Assembly (NCBI GenBank): GCA_964535215.1
Contig: CAZHST010000020.1
Span: 1 to 63,464 of the forward strand
DNA from: JACQHM01 sp964535215
Lineage (GTDB): Bacteria > Methylomirabilota > Methylomirabilia > Methylomirabilales > JACQHM01
DNA length: 63,464 bases
Direction of reading: 5' to 3'
Shown here: positions 7,157-16,603 of the stretch, one piece after another
How the letters are laid out: each line of letters starts with the position of its first letter
Position numbering within the stretch: the stretch's first letter is position 1
The notes under the pieces: model-generated
Told to the model about the DNA's origin: nothing
The model's database searches: none
The model's input: only the letters and a program-made list of their open reading frames with translations
Made by a program: the position numbers and the translations under genes

Positions 7157-9277
7157 GGGTTGGTCTCCCGCCTTCCTGCCTGTTTGGCAGACAGGCGCCC
7201 CCCGGCGGCGTCAAGGGGAGCCGGACCGTGAAGGTGCTCCCCCGGCCTTCGCCCTCGGACTCGGCCCAGATCTCGCCGCCGTGAAGCTCGACGAGCTGCT
7301 TCGTCAGGGCGAGGCCCAGGCCGGTCCCCTGGAACCGCTTTGCGTAGACGGGTTCCAGTTGGGTGAAGGGCTGGAAGAGCCTGGCGAGATCCTCCGCCTT
7401 GATCCCGATCCCCGTATCCGTTACGCTGACCTCCAAGCAGGGGAGGGGACCTGGGGGGTGGGGGCTGGGGATCGCCCCCTGACTCCTAACCCCTAACCCC
7501 TGAACCCGAGCGGTGATGGTAATGCGGCCCCCTTCGGGGGTGAACTTGACGGCGTTCGAGAGGAGGTTGAAGAGGATCTGCTTGAACCGGACCGGATCGG
7601 CGGTCACGGGGGGAAGGGCCTCGGCCCCGTGCAGCTCCAGCGTCAGGCCTTTGGCCTCGGCCTGGGGCCGGAGCTCCTCCAGGGTGGTGGCGACGGCCGT
7701 CCGGAGGTCGAAGGGCTCCGGGCGTAGCTCCAGCTTCCCCGCCTCCACCTTGGAAAGATCCAGGAGGTCATTGATCAGGGCCAGGAGGTGGTGGCCGCTC
7801 ATCAGGATGTTCTGCACGTACCTGGCCTGCTTTCAGTTAACGGGCCGAAGGTCTGCTCCTGGAGGAGCTGGGAGAAGCCGATGATCGAGTTCAACGGTGT
7901 CCTGAGTTCATGGGACATGTTGGCCAGGAACTCCGACTTGTGGCGGGAAGCCTCCTCGACCCGGCGGAGTGCCTCCTCAAGCTGGGCATTCACTACCTGA
8001 AGTTCCCGGGTCCGGTCCTCGACCTTGGCCTCCAACTGGAGGGCTGAAAGCCGCAGCGCCTCGTAGAGCTGCGCCTTCTCGACCAACCCGGCGATGATCT
8101 CGCCGAAGCTGGTGAGGAGGGCCTCGTCCTCGGCGGTGAAGGGTCCCCCTTCCTTTTCCGTGAGATAGAGGCGGCCCAGGACCTTTCCCCTGACCGTGAT
8201 CGGGACTCCCAGGAACGACTTCATCGGTGGGTGGTGGGGCGGGAAGCCGTGGGCCCTTGGGTCTTTCGTCAGGTCATCGAGACGTAACGGCAGTCCTTCC
8301 CGTAACAACGCCCCCAGGATGCCTCGTCCTTTGGGAGGATCCCCAATCCGGGTCGCCTCTTCAGGGCTCAACCCGGTGTGGATGAAGGTCTTCAGCCACC
8401 CTTCCTCGTCCAAGAGGCCAATGGCGCCATACCTTGCCCCCACCGTCCGGGCGGCCCCCTCCACCGCCTGCTGAAGCAGCTCGTCCAGGGACCGCTCGCT
8501 TGTCAGGAGCTTCGTCGCGTGGAGCAGGCCGATCGATTTCTGGATCGAAGCCTTGATTCGCCCCCGCATGTCCTCAAAGGCCTGGGCCAGCCGCCCCAGC
8601 TCGTTCTGCACCTGCACCCGGACGGGATAATTCAGGTCCCCCCCCTCCATCCGCTGAATGGCCGTCTCCAGGGCGCTGACCGGCCGGAGGACCTGGATCA
8701 GGATGAGTCCAAAACCCAGCGCCAGCACCCCTCCCCCGGCCAGCAGGAAGGCCAGTTGGAGCCATGCTAGGCGCACCACCCTGGCCTCGGCCGCCGCCTG
8801 GTAGAGGCGCACCGCCTCGTCTATTTGCCCCAGGATCACACCGGAGAGGCGCTCCAGATCGGCCACCCCCTGGGTGAAGGCCGGGTTTCCTGGTTCTTCC
8901 TCCAGCACGGCGTGGGCAGCCCGGTGCAACGACTCCCAGGTGGCCTGCACCCCTTCCAGGGCCACCCGGAAAGCCGGGTCGGTGGCCGGGGGCACAGAGA
9001 CGGTCGTGCCCCCATAGGCGATCTGGCCGCCGTCCCTCAGGGCTTGCATCCCCGCCTCGAACTGGTGAGCGGTGGTACGCATCTCCTCCAGGGAGCGGGG
9101 GTCCTGCCCTTTGACCAGCCCCCGCCAGGCCTCTTTGGCCAGCCTCTGGCTGAGCATCCGCTGCCTCCCGGCCAGGTTCATGACCAGCGCGTCGTGCCGT
9201 TGCACCCGGATGGCCCAGAGGCTCATCCCCACCGACAGCCCCCCGACCACCATCAGGCTCCCGAAGACGAGCCCCAT
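7128..9277 (-). CDS. Membrane sensor histidine kinase, PilJ-N/HAMP/GAF/HisKA/HATPase (frameshifted)
   Basis: Domains in order: transmembrane helix; PilJ/NarX-type four-helix sensor with the NLAGRQRMLSQR motif; second helix; HAMP; GAF (about residues 260-400); coiled coil; HisKA with phosphorylated His in MSHELRTPLNSIIGF; HATPase with DTGIG and GTGLGL. The frame breaks at a T-run (7831-7833): one extra base would join FGPLTE to KQARYVQNILMSGHH and restore one kinase. About 23 residues (around QGLGVRSQGAIPSP) are inserted between two HATPase strands and come from an intergenic-type repeat. Hydrophobic codons continue upstream of the chosen ATG to a G8 run (9472-9479), so the true N-terminus may lie further up. 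Confidence 0.75.
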
Positions 9278-9834
9278 CGAGAGGCGAAGGGACCGCCGGG
9301 GAACCAGGGAGACCCGGCTGAAGGCAAAGACCGGAAGGGGGATGAGCCAGTCGGGGAGATTGGGAGGGTGGAGAGAAAGGGCGAGGAAGAATAAAAAGGC
9401 CCCAATGATCGTTGGGGTCCAGACCGTCAGCCACCGGAGCCGTTGGAGATGGGAGAATGGGGAAGCTACCCCCCCCGTAAATGGCTGACTTTAAAGGATT
9501 TTCTGACGATGCCCATGCCAGTCTTCACCCCTCCCCTATAGGGCCTGGGGTCCCACGGTTGACTCTGTTCCAAAGAACCCAGAAAACCGAGAGAACCCCC
9601 TGAATCCACCGCGGCCCTTGCAAAATGCGGACCATTGCCTAATACCACCTCTTGGTGACCCGTAAGACTTTTTTCGGAGGGCCTCAGGGACGTTAGGCGA
9701 CGGCCACCTCAGGGTGCTCCAGGAGGTAAAGGTCGAACTCCGTGGAGAGCTTGAGGTTCTTCGTGAATAGCTCCTCGTCGGTCATCGCCGCCTCTCCTTC
9801 AGGGAGGTTAATCATACCAGATCTGGCTTGAAAG
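9278..9834. other. Gene-poor interval between kinase and oxidase operon
   Basis: The first 190 bp continue the open kinase frame without ATG, GTG or TTG codons and encode a plausible membrane helix. The rest holds only the small reading frame at 9693-9785. I see no RNA gene, terminator or strong promoter here. Confidence 0.4.
9693..9785 (-). CDS. Short 30-residue protein resembling the N-terminus of DUF5647
   Basis: The frame begins MTDEELFTKNLKLSTEFDLY after a GGAG ribosome site and stops 30 residues in, after EHPEVAVA. The opening closely follows the small DUF5647-type proteins (pattern KNLxLSxEFxxYLLEHPE), which are normally two to three times longer. It may be a truncated copy. No function is known for the family. 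Confidence 0.35.
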   Translation of the reverse strand: MTDEELFTKNLKLSTEFDLYLLEHPEVAVA

Positions 9835-10830
9835 TCAAAGAGCGCACAGGTGGGGGAGGATGTGCTGGGCAAAAAGCGCCATCGAGTGGAGGGATTTCGC
9901 GTGGGGGAGGGTGTGGTAGTTGAAGGTGCAGATGAGATACCGGAGGCCGAGCCGCTGGTTCAGGACCTGGATCTTCCGCAGGCAGGTGTCAGGATCGCCG
10001 ACGATCGCCACCTCCTCCAGGAGCTTCTCGTAGGTGATGGCCCGATCCGGCAGGAAGAGGTACTCCCGGATGTCCGTGTCCTTGAACATGAAGGCCATGA
10101 AAGGTTGCTCCAGCTCGGCCCGGGCTTGCTCGTTGGATTCGGCCACGTAGAGGAAGCGGTTGATGGGAATGAGGGTATCAGCCGGGAGACCTGCTTCTTC
10201 TCGCAAGCGGAAATAGAGTTCCAGCGTCCGCTCGATGTCCGACACCCGTTGGGCCGCCGGGATGATGAGGGAGAAGCCCTTGACGGCGGCGAGGGCAATG
10301 GTCTGGGGGCTCCGGCCTCCGACGAAGAGGGGTGGATGGGGAGACTGGACTGGCTTCGGGAAGACCGGGACTTCCGGGACCTGGTAGTATTTCCCTTGAA
10401 AGACGACGGTCGGTTGGGTCCAGGCCTGGAGGAGGATTTCAAGGCTCTCCTCGAACCGCCCCCTGGTCTCGTGGTCCGGGATGCCGAACCCGGCCCGGCA
10501 GAGGGCATGCTCCCCACCCCGGGCCACCCCGAGCTCCAGCCGCCCCCCGCTTAAGACATCTACCGTTGCTGCATCTTCGGCCACGTGGAGGGGATGATCT
10601 AAGGGCAGAACCTTGCAGCCGATGCCAAGCCGGAGCCGCTTGGAGGAGGCGGCCAGGAACGAGGCGACGACAAAGGGGGAGGGGAAGGGATGGCGGGCGA
10701 AGTCCTGGTGGAAGTGGCGGTCCCGGAGCCAGACGGCATCGAACCCTGCCTCTTCCCCGAGGCGGACCTGATGGAGGAGATCCTCGTAGGTGGCCTGAAG
10801 GGCCCCTGTCAGGAAGAACCCGATTTTCAC
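9835..10830 (-). CDS. LLM-class (luciferase-like) flavin monooxygenase
   Basis: This is a 331-residue TIM-barrel protein of the bacterial luciferase / F420-dependent reductase superfamily. Features seen are MKIGFFL at the start, EAGFDAVWLRDRHF, LRLGIGCKVLPLDHPLHVAEDAATVDVLSGGRLELGVARG (in two segments) and SPHPPLFVGG. The GTG start at 10830 has AGGAG 8 bp upstream; upstream residues overlap cox subunit IV and are not family-like. It follows the oxidase operon by 11 bp, so it is probably co-transcribed. Whether it uses FMN or F420, and its substrate, cannot be told. Confidence 0.85.
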   Translation of the reverse strand: MKIGFFLTGALQATYEDLLHQVRLGEEAGFDAVWLRDRHFHQDFARHPFPSPFVVASFLAASSKRLRLGIGCKVLPLDHPLHVAEDAATVDVLSGGRLELGVARGGEHALCRAGFGIPDHETRGRFEESLEILLQAWTQPTVVFQGKYYQVPEVPVFPKPVQSPHPPLFVGGRSPQTIALAAVKGFSLIIPAAQRVSDIERTLELYFRLREEAGLPADTLIPINRFLYVAESNEQARAELEQPFMAFMFKDTDIREYLFLPDRAITYEKLLEEVAIVGDPDTCLRKIQVLNQRLGLRYLICTFNYHTLPHAKSLHSMALFAQHILPHLCAL

Positions 10831-10841
10831 CTTTCTTTCTC

Positions 10842-11120
10842 CTAATGGAGGGCGATGTCGGGGTAAAGCACCACCCACAGGATGAAGAAGATCACCAGAG
10901 GGACAATCGCCATCGCATAGATGAGCAGTTGCTCATATCTGAGGTGCATGTAGTTCAAGGCCACCATCACGGCCTTGACCCCAGCCATCGCAAAGATCAG
11001 AAACAGGGTGATCCCGGTCGGGATGGGAAGGTACGTAACCCCCACCGACGCCGCCAGGAGCCCGACCAGCCAAAACCACACAGCCACGTAGTTGGGATGA
11101 ACCCGTTCATGAGCCATCAT
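10842..11120 (-). CDS. Cytochrome c oxidase subunit IV (CyoD-like)
   Basis: This 92-residue protein has three predicted membrane helices and the pattern of prokaryotic oxidase subunit IV (GVTYLPIP, KAVMVALNYMHLRYE). It is a small accessory subunit that stabilises the haem-copper oxidase. It comes after subunit III with about 98 bp of repeat-like sequence between. Confidence 0.85.
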   Translation of the reverse strand: MMAHERVHPNYVAVWFWLVGLLAASVGVTYLPIPTGITLFLIFAMAGVKAVMVALNYMHLRYEQLLIYAMAIVPLVIFFILWVVLYPDIALH

Positions 11121-11124
11121 TACC

Positions 11125-11215
11125 CTCCGCTTCGCTCCGGTAAGCCATCAGCCATCAGTCCCCTGCCCTCAGCTTTCAGCCGTCAGGGGTCAGCCCCAAG
11201 CTGAAAGCTGACCGC
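11125..11215. repeat. Imperfect repeats of an AGCTGAAAGCTGACGGC-type motif
   Basis: The interval contains overlapping variants of 'agccatcag', 'agctttcagccgtcag' and 'agctgaaagctgac', partly in inverted orientation. The same family recurs at 42918-43008. No coding potential is seen. Confidence 0.6.
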
Positions 11216-11218
11216 CCT

Positions 11219-11818
11219 TTACCAGGACAGATAAAGGAGCGGGAAGAGAAAGATCCAGACAATATCAACGAAGTGCCAGTACAACCCGGCCAGCTCGACC
11301 CGATGTTCCTTCCCTTTGAGAAGGCCCATCTGCGCTGTGAGAAAGAGGATGAAATTGACAACGACCCCGCCCAGGACATGAAGGGCATGGAGGCCAGTCA
11401 TCGTATAGTAGAAAGACCAAAAGCCACCCGCCGTTGGAGGGAACCCAGCCTTGATCTCGTGCCTCCATTCAAACCCTTTCGTGACCAGGAACATGAGCCC
11501 CAGGAGAACGGTCAAAAGTAGCCAGGTGCGGATTCCCTTCTCATCCCCCTCCTCCGCAGCTGCAAAGGCGAGCACCATGGTGAGACTGCTGGTGAGCAGG
11601 ACAAAGGTGTTCCACGTCCCAGTAGGGACGCTGAGATGCGCCGCCATCGCCGACCAGCCGGTGCTTCCCAGGCGAAACATGAGGTAGGTGCCGATCAGCC
11701 CCCCAAACACAACGATCTCCGAGGCGAGAAACCACCAGACCCCAACCTTCCCGGTGGGGATGCCGGCCACCTCGAGGGTTTCCGGGCGAGTTTTTTCCAT
11801 GACCTGGACCTGGTTCAT
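11219..11818 (-). CDS. ctaE: Cytochrome c oxidase subunit III
   Basis: The 199-residue protein has five membrane helices, the short form typical of caa3/bo3-type oxidases. It carries EIVVFGGLIGTYLMFR, TMTGLHALHVLGG and HFVDIVWIFLFPLLYL, all core subunit III motifs. It follows subunit I by 15 bp and is part of the rrf2-cox operon. It has no catalytic metal; it supports proton uptake and enzyme stability. Confidence 0.95.
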   Translation of the reverse strand: MNQVQVMEKTRPETLEVAGIPTGKVGVWWFLASEIVVFGGLIGTYLMFRLGSTGWSAMAAHLSVPTGTWNTFVLLTSSLTMVLAFAAAEEGDEKGIRTWLLLTVLLGLMFLVTKGFEWRHEIKAGFPPTAGGFWSFYYTMTGLHALHVLGGVVVNFILFLTAQMGLLKGKEHRVELAGLYWHFVDIVWIFLFPLLYLSW

Positions 11819-11833
11819 CTCCGTCCTCCTTCT

Positions 11834-13525
11834 CTAGGCGGCCGTCGTCGGCACAGCCGGGCGATCCTGCGGGAGCCAGTCCTCGGTGATCCCCGGCAGG
11901 CTGTACTCGTAAGGGCCGCGGTAGACGACTGGAACGGTCTCGAAGTTCCCGTGGGGTGGTGGGGAGGGGGCGCTCCACTCTAAGGTGTTCGCTTTCCAGG
12001 GGTTCTGCTCTGCTTTCCTTCCCTTAAAGAGGCTCCAGAAGAAGTTGACCACGAAGGGGATCTGGCCGATGAAGAGGAAAAGGGCGCTGATGGTGACAAA
12101 CACATTCAGCGGCTGGAGGGGCTGGAGGAAGTCGTACTGCAAAGGGTTCGCGATCCGTCGCATCATCCCCCCGGCGCCCAGGAAAAACATCGGGAAGAAG
12201 ACGGCGTTGAAGAAGAGGAAGGTCATCCAGAAGTGGATCTTCCCCAGCGTCTCGTTCATCATCCTGCCAAACATCTTCGGGAACCAGAAGTAGAGGCCGG
12301 CGAACCCGGCGAAAAAGAGGGCGCTGAAGAGGGTGTAGTGAAAGTGGCCGACCACAAAGTAGGTGTCATGGAGGTAGATGTCCGCCGGCGCCGAGCCGTT
12401 GAAGATGCCGGTCAAGCCTCCGATCAGGAACACGGCCAGGGTTCCTAAGGCAAAGAGCATAGGCGTTTCAAAGCTGATGGACCCCCCCCACAGGGTGGCG
12501 ATCATGGCAAAGACGATCAAGGCGAAGGGGACGGAGATCAAGATCGTGGTGATCGAGAAGGGCATGGCGAGCCTGGGGTCCATCCCGCTGATAAACTGAT
12601 GATGCGCCCAGACGATGAAGCTCAAGATCCCCGCCGCGATTGTTGAGTAGATGATCGGACGGTATCCGAAGATCGGCTTCCGGCTAAAGACGGGAAAGAT
12701 CTCGAGAAGGATCCCAAGGCCGGGCAGGAGGATGACGTACACCTCCGGGTGGCCGAAGAACCAGAAGAGGTGCTGCCAGAGGAGGGGGTCGCCTCCTCCT
12801 TCCGGGAGGTAGAAGCTGGTCCCCACCACCCGATCCAGAAGGAGCATCACCGCCCCAGCGATGAGGGGCCCGACGGAGAGCATGAAGAGGACGGCCGCGG
12901 TGATCTGCATCCAGACGATGAGGGGCAGGCGGAACATCGAAAGTCCCGGGGCCCTGAGGTTCACCACGGTGGTTAGGAAATTGATCCCACCCATCAGGAA
13001 GGAGGCAAACTCGATGGCCAGGGCCAGGATCCAGAGGTTCAGCCCCCACTCGACACCCGTGTAGATCGGCTTGGCGGAGAGGGGGGGGTACCCCGTCCAG
13101 CCGGCCGAGGCAGCCCCGCCGGGGACGAAGAACGAGATCAAAAGGACGAGCGATGCCAGGGCAAAGGTCCAGACGGAGAGCATGTTGAGCCGGGGAAAGG
13201 CCATGTCCCGCGCCCCGATCATCAGGGGGATCAGGAAGTTTCCGAAGGCCCCGAGGAGGATCGGCATGGCGACGAAGAAGACCATGATCGTCCCGTGCAT
13301 GGTGACCAGCATGTTGTAGAACTCCGGCCCGATGAACCCCCACCCGGGGACTTCCGTATCAGGAAAAGCCAGTTGCCAGCGCATCAGGTACGCCAGGAAC
13401 CCTCCCACGATGGCCCAGAACAGGCCCAGGGCCAGGTACTGCTTACCGATGGTCTTGTGATCGGTGGAGAAGACGTAGGTGCGCCAGAAGCTTCCCCGCT
13501 CTTCGGCCCCAACTCTTGCGCTCAT
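11834..13525 (-). CDS. ctaD: Cytochrome c oxidase subunit I
   Basis: This is the catalytic haem-copper subunit, 563 residues with 12 or more helices. Ligands seen: GHPEVYVLLP-type motif with the His-Tyr crosslink (WFFGHPEVYVILLPGLGI), HHQF for CuB, and HDTYFVVGHFHYTLF for the two haems. The start MSARVGAEERG has AGGAGG upstream; in-frame codons further up come from a repeat-like spacer (GLGFGM). It reduces oxygen to water with proton pumping in the inner membrane, taking electrons through CuA of subunit II. Confidence 0.97.
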   Translation of the reverse strand: MSARVGAEERGSFWRTYVFSTDHKTIGKQYLALGLFWAIVGGFLAYLMRWQLAFPDTEVPGWGFIGPEFYNMLVTMHGTIMVFFVAMPILLGAFGNFLIPLMIGARDMAFPRLNMLSVWTFALASLVLLISFFVPGGAASAGWTGYPPLSAKPIYTGVEWGLNLWILALAIEFASFLMGGINFLTTVVNLRAPGLSMFRLPLIVWMQITAAVLFMLSVGPLIAGAVMLLLDRVVGTSFYLPEGGGDPLLWQHLFWFFGHPEVYVILLPGLGILLEIFPVFSRKPIFGYRPIIYSTIAAGILSFIVWAHHQFISGMDPRLAMPFSITTILISVPFALIVFAMIATLWGGSISFETPMLFALGTLAVFLIGGLTGIFNGSAPADIYLHDTYFVVGHFHYTLFSALFFAGFAGLYFWFPKMFGRMMNETLGKIHFWMTFLFFNAVFFPMFFLGAGGMMRRIANPLQYDFLQPLQPLNVFVTISALFLFIGQIPFVVNFFWSLFKGRKAEQNPWKANTLEWSAPSPPPHGNFETVPVVYRGPYEYSLPGITEDWLPQDRPAVPTTAA

Positions 13526-13569
13526 TGATTCCCTCCTCATTCCAAACCCTAGACCCCAGACCCTAGAAT

Positions 13570-14241
13570 CTAGGAGGATGGCCACTGCTCCTTCACCCAT
13601 CTCTCATACTCGTCGGCCGGATGCACGATCAGGAGGCCTTTCATCCCCGAGTGGCCGAAGCCGCACAGCTCGGCGCACGGAAGCTCGTACTTTCCGGGTT
13701 TGGTGGCCTCGAACCAGGCCTCGATGGTTCGCCCCGGCACGGCGTCCTGCTTCAGGCGGAGGTTCGGCAGGAAGAAGCTATGGATCACATCCTTTGACTT
13801 CAAGGTAACCCGGACCACCCTGTTGACGGGAACGTGCAGCTCGTTGTCCATCTGGAGATCATCCGCCGTGCCGAACTGCCCATCGGGGCCAGGATACAGG
13901 ATCTCCCAGTTGAACTGCTTGCCGGTGACCTGAACCCGGAGATCGCTCGGTGGCACATGGCCCTTGACCCTCGCCCAGACGTCTCCGCCGTGAAAATCAA
14001 TCCACAGGTCAAGCACCAGGACGATCAGACCCGGGATGAGGATCCAGGCGCTTTGCGCCAAGCTGTTGCCGTGGACGTAGATCGCCCGGTGCCCTTCCCG
14101 GCGGCGATACCGGATCAGGAAGAAAAGAATCGTCGCGGAGGTCAGAACAAACCACCCCGCAACGATGTAATAGATAAGGGACAAGATGGAATCAATGTCC
14201 CCCCCATAGGTCGAGACGTTCTCTGGCAGCCAGCGTAACAT
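13570..14241 (-). CDS. ctaC: Cytochrome c oxidase subunit II with CuA site
   Basis: Two N-terminal helices (about residues 18-40 and 62-85) anchor a periplasmic cupredoxin domain. The CuA motif CAELCGFGHSGM is complete (C-x-E-x-C-x3-H-x2-M), and the upstream His is in SKDVIHSFFLPNLR. No fused cytochrome c domain follows, so electrons must come from a separate cytochrome c, for example the small one at 52111-52470. It is the first structural gene after the Rrf2 regulator (14 bp away). Confidence 0.95.
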   Translation of the reverse strand: MLRWLPENVSTYGGDIDSILSLIYYIVAGWFVLTSATILFFLIRYRRREGHRAIYVHGNSLAQSAWILIPGLIVLVLDLWIDFHGGDVWARVKGHVPPSDLRVQVTGKQFNWEILYPGPDGQFGTADDLQMDNELHVPVNRVVRVTLKSKDVIHSFFLPNLRLKQDAVPGRTIEAWFEATKPGKYELPCAELCGFGHSGMKGLLIVHPADEYERWVKEQWPSS

Positions 14242-14255
14242 GGGTCTTCCCCTCC

Positions 14256-14690
14256 TTATGGGTTGGTGGCGAGGGCCTTCTTTCGGGCGATGGCGGCCGC
14301 CATGTCAGCGACGGTGACGGCCTCCAGGTACTCGATGAGCCTCTGACGGACCTCCTGCCACTGGTCATGCAGGTGGCAGAGCATGTCGCCTGAGCATGTC
14401 TCGAGACCGATAGCACACTGGGACAGGCCGCTTAAGCTCCCCACCGCCTCCATGATCTGGGACAACGTAATTTGCGCCGCCGGGCGAGCGAGGCAGAACC
14501 CTCCCCCGGGACCCTTGTACGATTTCACCAAGCCACCCCGTACCAGATCCTGGAGCACCGCGGCCAGGAAGGGGCCGGGGATCTCCTCGGTCCTAGCGAT
14601 CTCCTGGGCCCGGCAGAGCTGGCCTCCTTGGTGAGAGGCTAGGTGGGCCAGGGCCCGGATCGCATATTGACAGGGACGTGTGAACAGCAT
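14256..14690 (-). CDS. Rrf2-family Fe-S transcriptional regulator
   Basis: The 144-residue protein has a winged-helix N-terminus (CQYAIRALAHLA, recognition helix in ILQDLVRGGLV-like sequence, wing KGPGGGFCLA). Three cysteines follow in CAIGLETCSGDMLC, the spacing used by IscR/NsrR relatives to bind an iron-sulfur cluster. It is the first gene of the oxidase operon, so it probably senses NO, oxygen or redox state and controls its own operon. Confidence 0.9.
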   Translation of the reverse strand: MLFTRPCQYAIRALAHLASHQGGQLCRAQEIARTEEIPGPFLAAVLQDLVRGGLVKSYKGPGGGFCLARPAAQITLSQIMEAVGSLSGLSQCAIGLETCSGDMLCHLHDQWQEVRQRLIEYLEAVTVADMAAAIARKKALATNP

Positions 14691-14893
14691 CGGTCACTCC
14701 CCCCTAATTTCAAATTTTTGCTTTTAATATTTTTATATCTTTTATTCTATCCTGGACTTTACTGTCAAGAAAAAAATTGCCGGCCTCTCAGGGGACGGGA
14801 GGAGACAAGGAGCCCCATTCCGTGGGAGGTTGCCTCGCGGTGACTCCTGTGGTAGACTGCCTTTACAGTTTGCGAAGAAAATGGAGAGCAGTC
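14691..14893. promoter_or_regulatory. AT-rich divergent promoter region
   Basis: The region is strikingly AT-rich for this genome. On the minus strand TTGACA (14763-14768) is followed by ATAAAA after 17 bp, a plausible promoter for rrf2-cox. An Rrf2 operator probably lies in the run of A and T between them, but I cannot define a palindrome. No clear plus-strand promoter is seen for the SGNH gene. Confidence 0.45.
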
Positions 14894-16603
14894 ATGGAGT
14901 GGTTCTGCCGTTTTCCCTGGGGCTTTGCCCTCGGCCTCTCCTTCCTGGGGTTCATCGGGAGCGGTTCTGTTCAGGCGGCGACCGGTCCACGGACCGTGTT
15001 GATCGGCGTGGGGGATAGCTTGACGCACGGGACCATGGATGCCACAAACAATGCCATCAACACCTTGAACGCCTACCTCCAGAAGATAGCCGAGTCCCTT
15101 GGCCAAAGGACCCCATTGATCTTCTCCCAGCCCCTCTTCGATGAGGAAGAGCGTCGCCTCACGCCTTTCCTGGTGCCGACCAACCTGGGAGTGGACGGGG
15201 CCGACACGTTCTCCCTGGAAGGCATCGAGTACTACAAACGGGCCGGTACCGAGGAATCCTTCATCACCCCGGAGTACCTCTGTGACCGGCGGTTGCCATG
15301 GCGCCTGGAGGATAAGTATGACAAGGTCCTCTATCCGCTCAACCTGCTGACCCGCCGCCCGGTTTCCCAGATGGATTCGGCCCTCTACCTCCTCCACCAG
15401 CTTGTGGCGGATCAGAGCAAAGGGCTGATCATCTTCTGGGTGGGGAACAACGATTCAAGTACCGCCGCTCTGGGTACTGGCGGCAAGAACCCGACGTTCC
15501 TGCCCATCCCCCTGGAGCAGATCGAGCCGGAGATCACACCGGCCCTTAAGCTCCTGCTACGGTTCGGTGAGAGGCAGGGCGCGTTGTCCTTTGCCCCTTA
15601 TACCATGACCAGCATCGAGCGCAACCTGACCGGGCTGCAGGACTTTGGAGACCAGTACGAGCACCTCTTGACCCGACTGGAAGCGGAGGGTGCCTTTTCC
15701 ACAGGGCAGGTGGAGCTGTTCCTCCTGACCCTGCCCTATTACAGTGCGGTCGGCTACCTCTTTGACTCTGAAGACCTTGAATACTATCTTCGGAAGTTGA
15801 ACCCCGCCTATACGGTGCCCCCGACCTTCCGGCGGGTGGCGCCACCGGGGGAGCCGATCACCGACCCTCTCAAGGGGGACCGGGTTTCCCTGCTCACGTT
15901 CGGCTTCATGTACGCCCTGCTCCACAGCGGCTACCCGGTGGAGTATGTCAACCGGATCCTGGAGATCGGTGGGGAGCAGCGGGACGAGCTGGTCCTTTCA
16001 GAAGAAGAGCAACAATACATCATGTCCCGGATTGACGGCTTCAACGCCGCCATCAAGGCTCTGGCCGCAGCCCGTGGCCCTCACGTCCATCTCATTGATA
16101 TCGGCCAGTACCTGAACGATGCCCTGACCGGCAAAACGGTGATCAGCATCGGCGACCGGGTCTTCAGCCGCAAATGGGTGCGGGGGAGCAGCTTTACCCT
16201 GGATGGGGTTCACCCTGGGTATACGGGCCAGGCGCTGATCGCCAACATCGTGCTGGAGTACCTGAATGCGATCCTGGGGGTGGAAGCCCCTCTGTACGTC
16301 CTCTCCGACGTTCTGACGCGGGATCCCTACGTGGACCGGGATGGAGACGGCTGGGCCCCTGGCCCGGCGTATGAAGCGTTTGGCCTGACCGAGCTACTGT
16401 TTCTGTTCAAGGATCCGGACGATGGGGATCCGACGGTCCAGCCGGAGTTGCCACCGGACGTCTGGGACCGGATCTCGGATGTGCTCTTACGGGAAATCCT
16501 GGGGATCCCGTTAATCCGGATGGAAGCGGAGCGTTTAGGGATCTGGCCTGCGGAGGGAAAGGTTGACAAGCGGTCAGCTTGGGAAGTAAAACGGTCAAGA
16601 TGA
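14894..16603 (+). CDS. Secreted SGNH/GDSL-family hydrolase
   Basis: This 569-residue protein has a signal peptide (MEWFCRFPWGFALGLSFLGF, cleavage near VQA-ATG). The GDSL block is GVGDSLTHGT and the SGNH catalytic His lies in LDGVHPGYTGQALIAN, with an Asn in WVGNNDSS (block III). It is longer than most family members, with a large central insertion. The class includes lipases, esterases and polysaccharide deacetylases; the substrate cannot be told. Its stop overlaps the next start (ATGA). Confidence 0.85.
   Translation: MEWFCRFPWGFALGLSFLGFIGSGSVQAATGPRTVLIGVGDSLTHGTMDATNNAINTLNAYLQKIAESLGQRTPLIFSQPLFDEEERRLTPFLVPTNLGVDGADTFSLEGIEYYKRAGTEESFITPEYLCDRRLPWRLEDKYDKVLYPLNLLTRRPVSQMDSALYLLHQLVADQSKGLIIFWVGNNDSSTAALGTGGKNPTFLPIPLEQIEPEITPALKLLLRFGERQGALSFAPYTMTSIERNLTGLQDFGDQYEHLLTRLEAEGAFSTGQVELFLLTLPYYSAVGYLFDSEDLEYYLRKLNPAYTVPPTFRRVAPPGEPITDPLKGDRVSLLTFGFMYALLHSGYPVEYVNRILEIGGEQRDELVLSEEEQQYIMSRIDGFNAAIKALAAARGPHVHLIDIGQYLNDALTGKTVISIGDRVFSRKWVRGSSFTLDGVHPGYTGQALIANIVLEYLNAILGVEAPLYVLSDVLTRDPYVDRDGDGWAPGPAYEAFGLTELLFLFKDPDDGDPTVQPELPPDVWDRISDVLLREILGIPLIRMEAERLGIWPAEGKVDKRSAWEVKRSR

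Noticed and set aside
11125..11215. CRISPR array in the cox operon
   Set aside because: The repeats are short, imperfect and overlapping, without unique spacers, and no cas genes are present.
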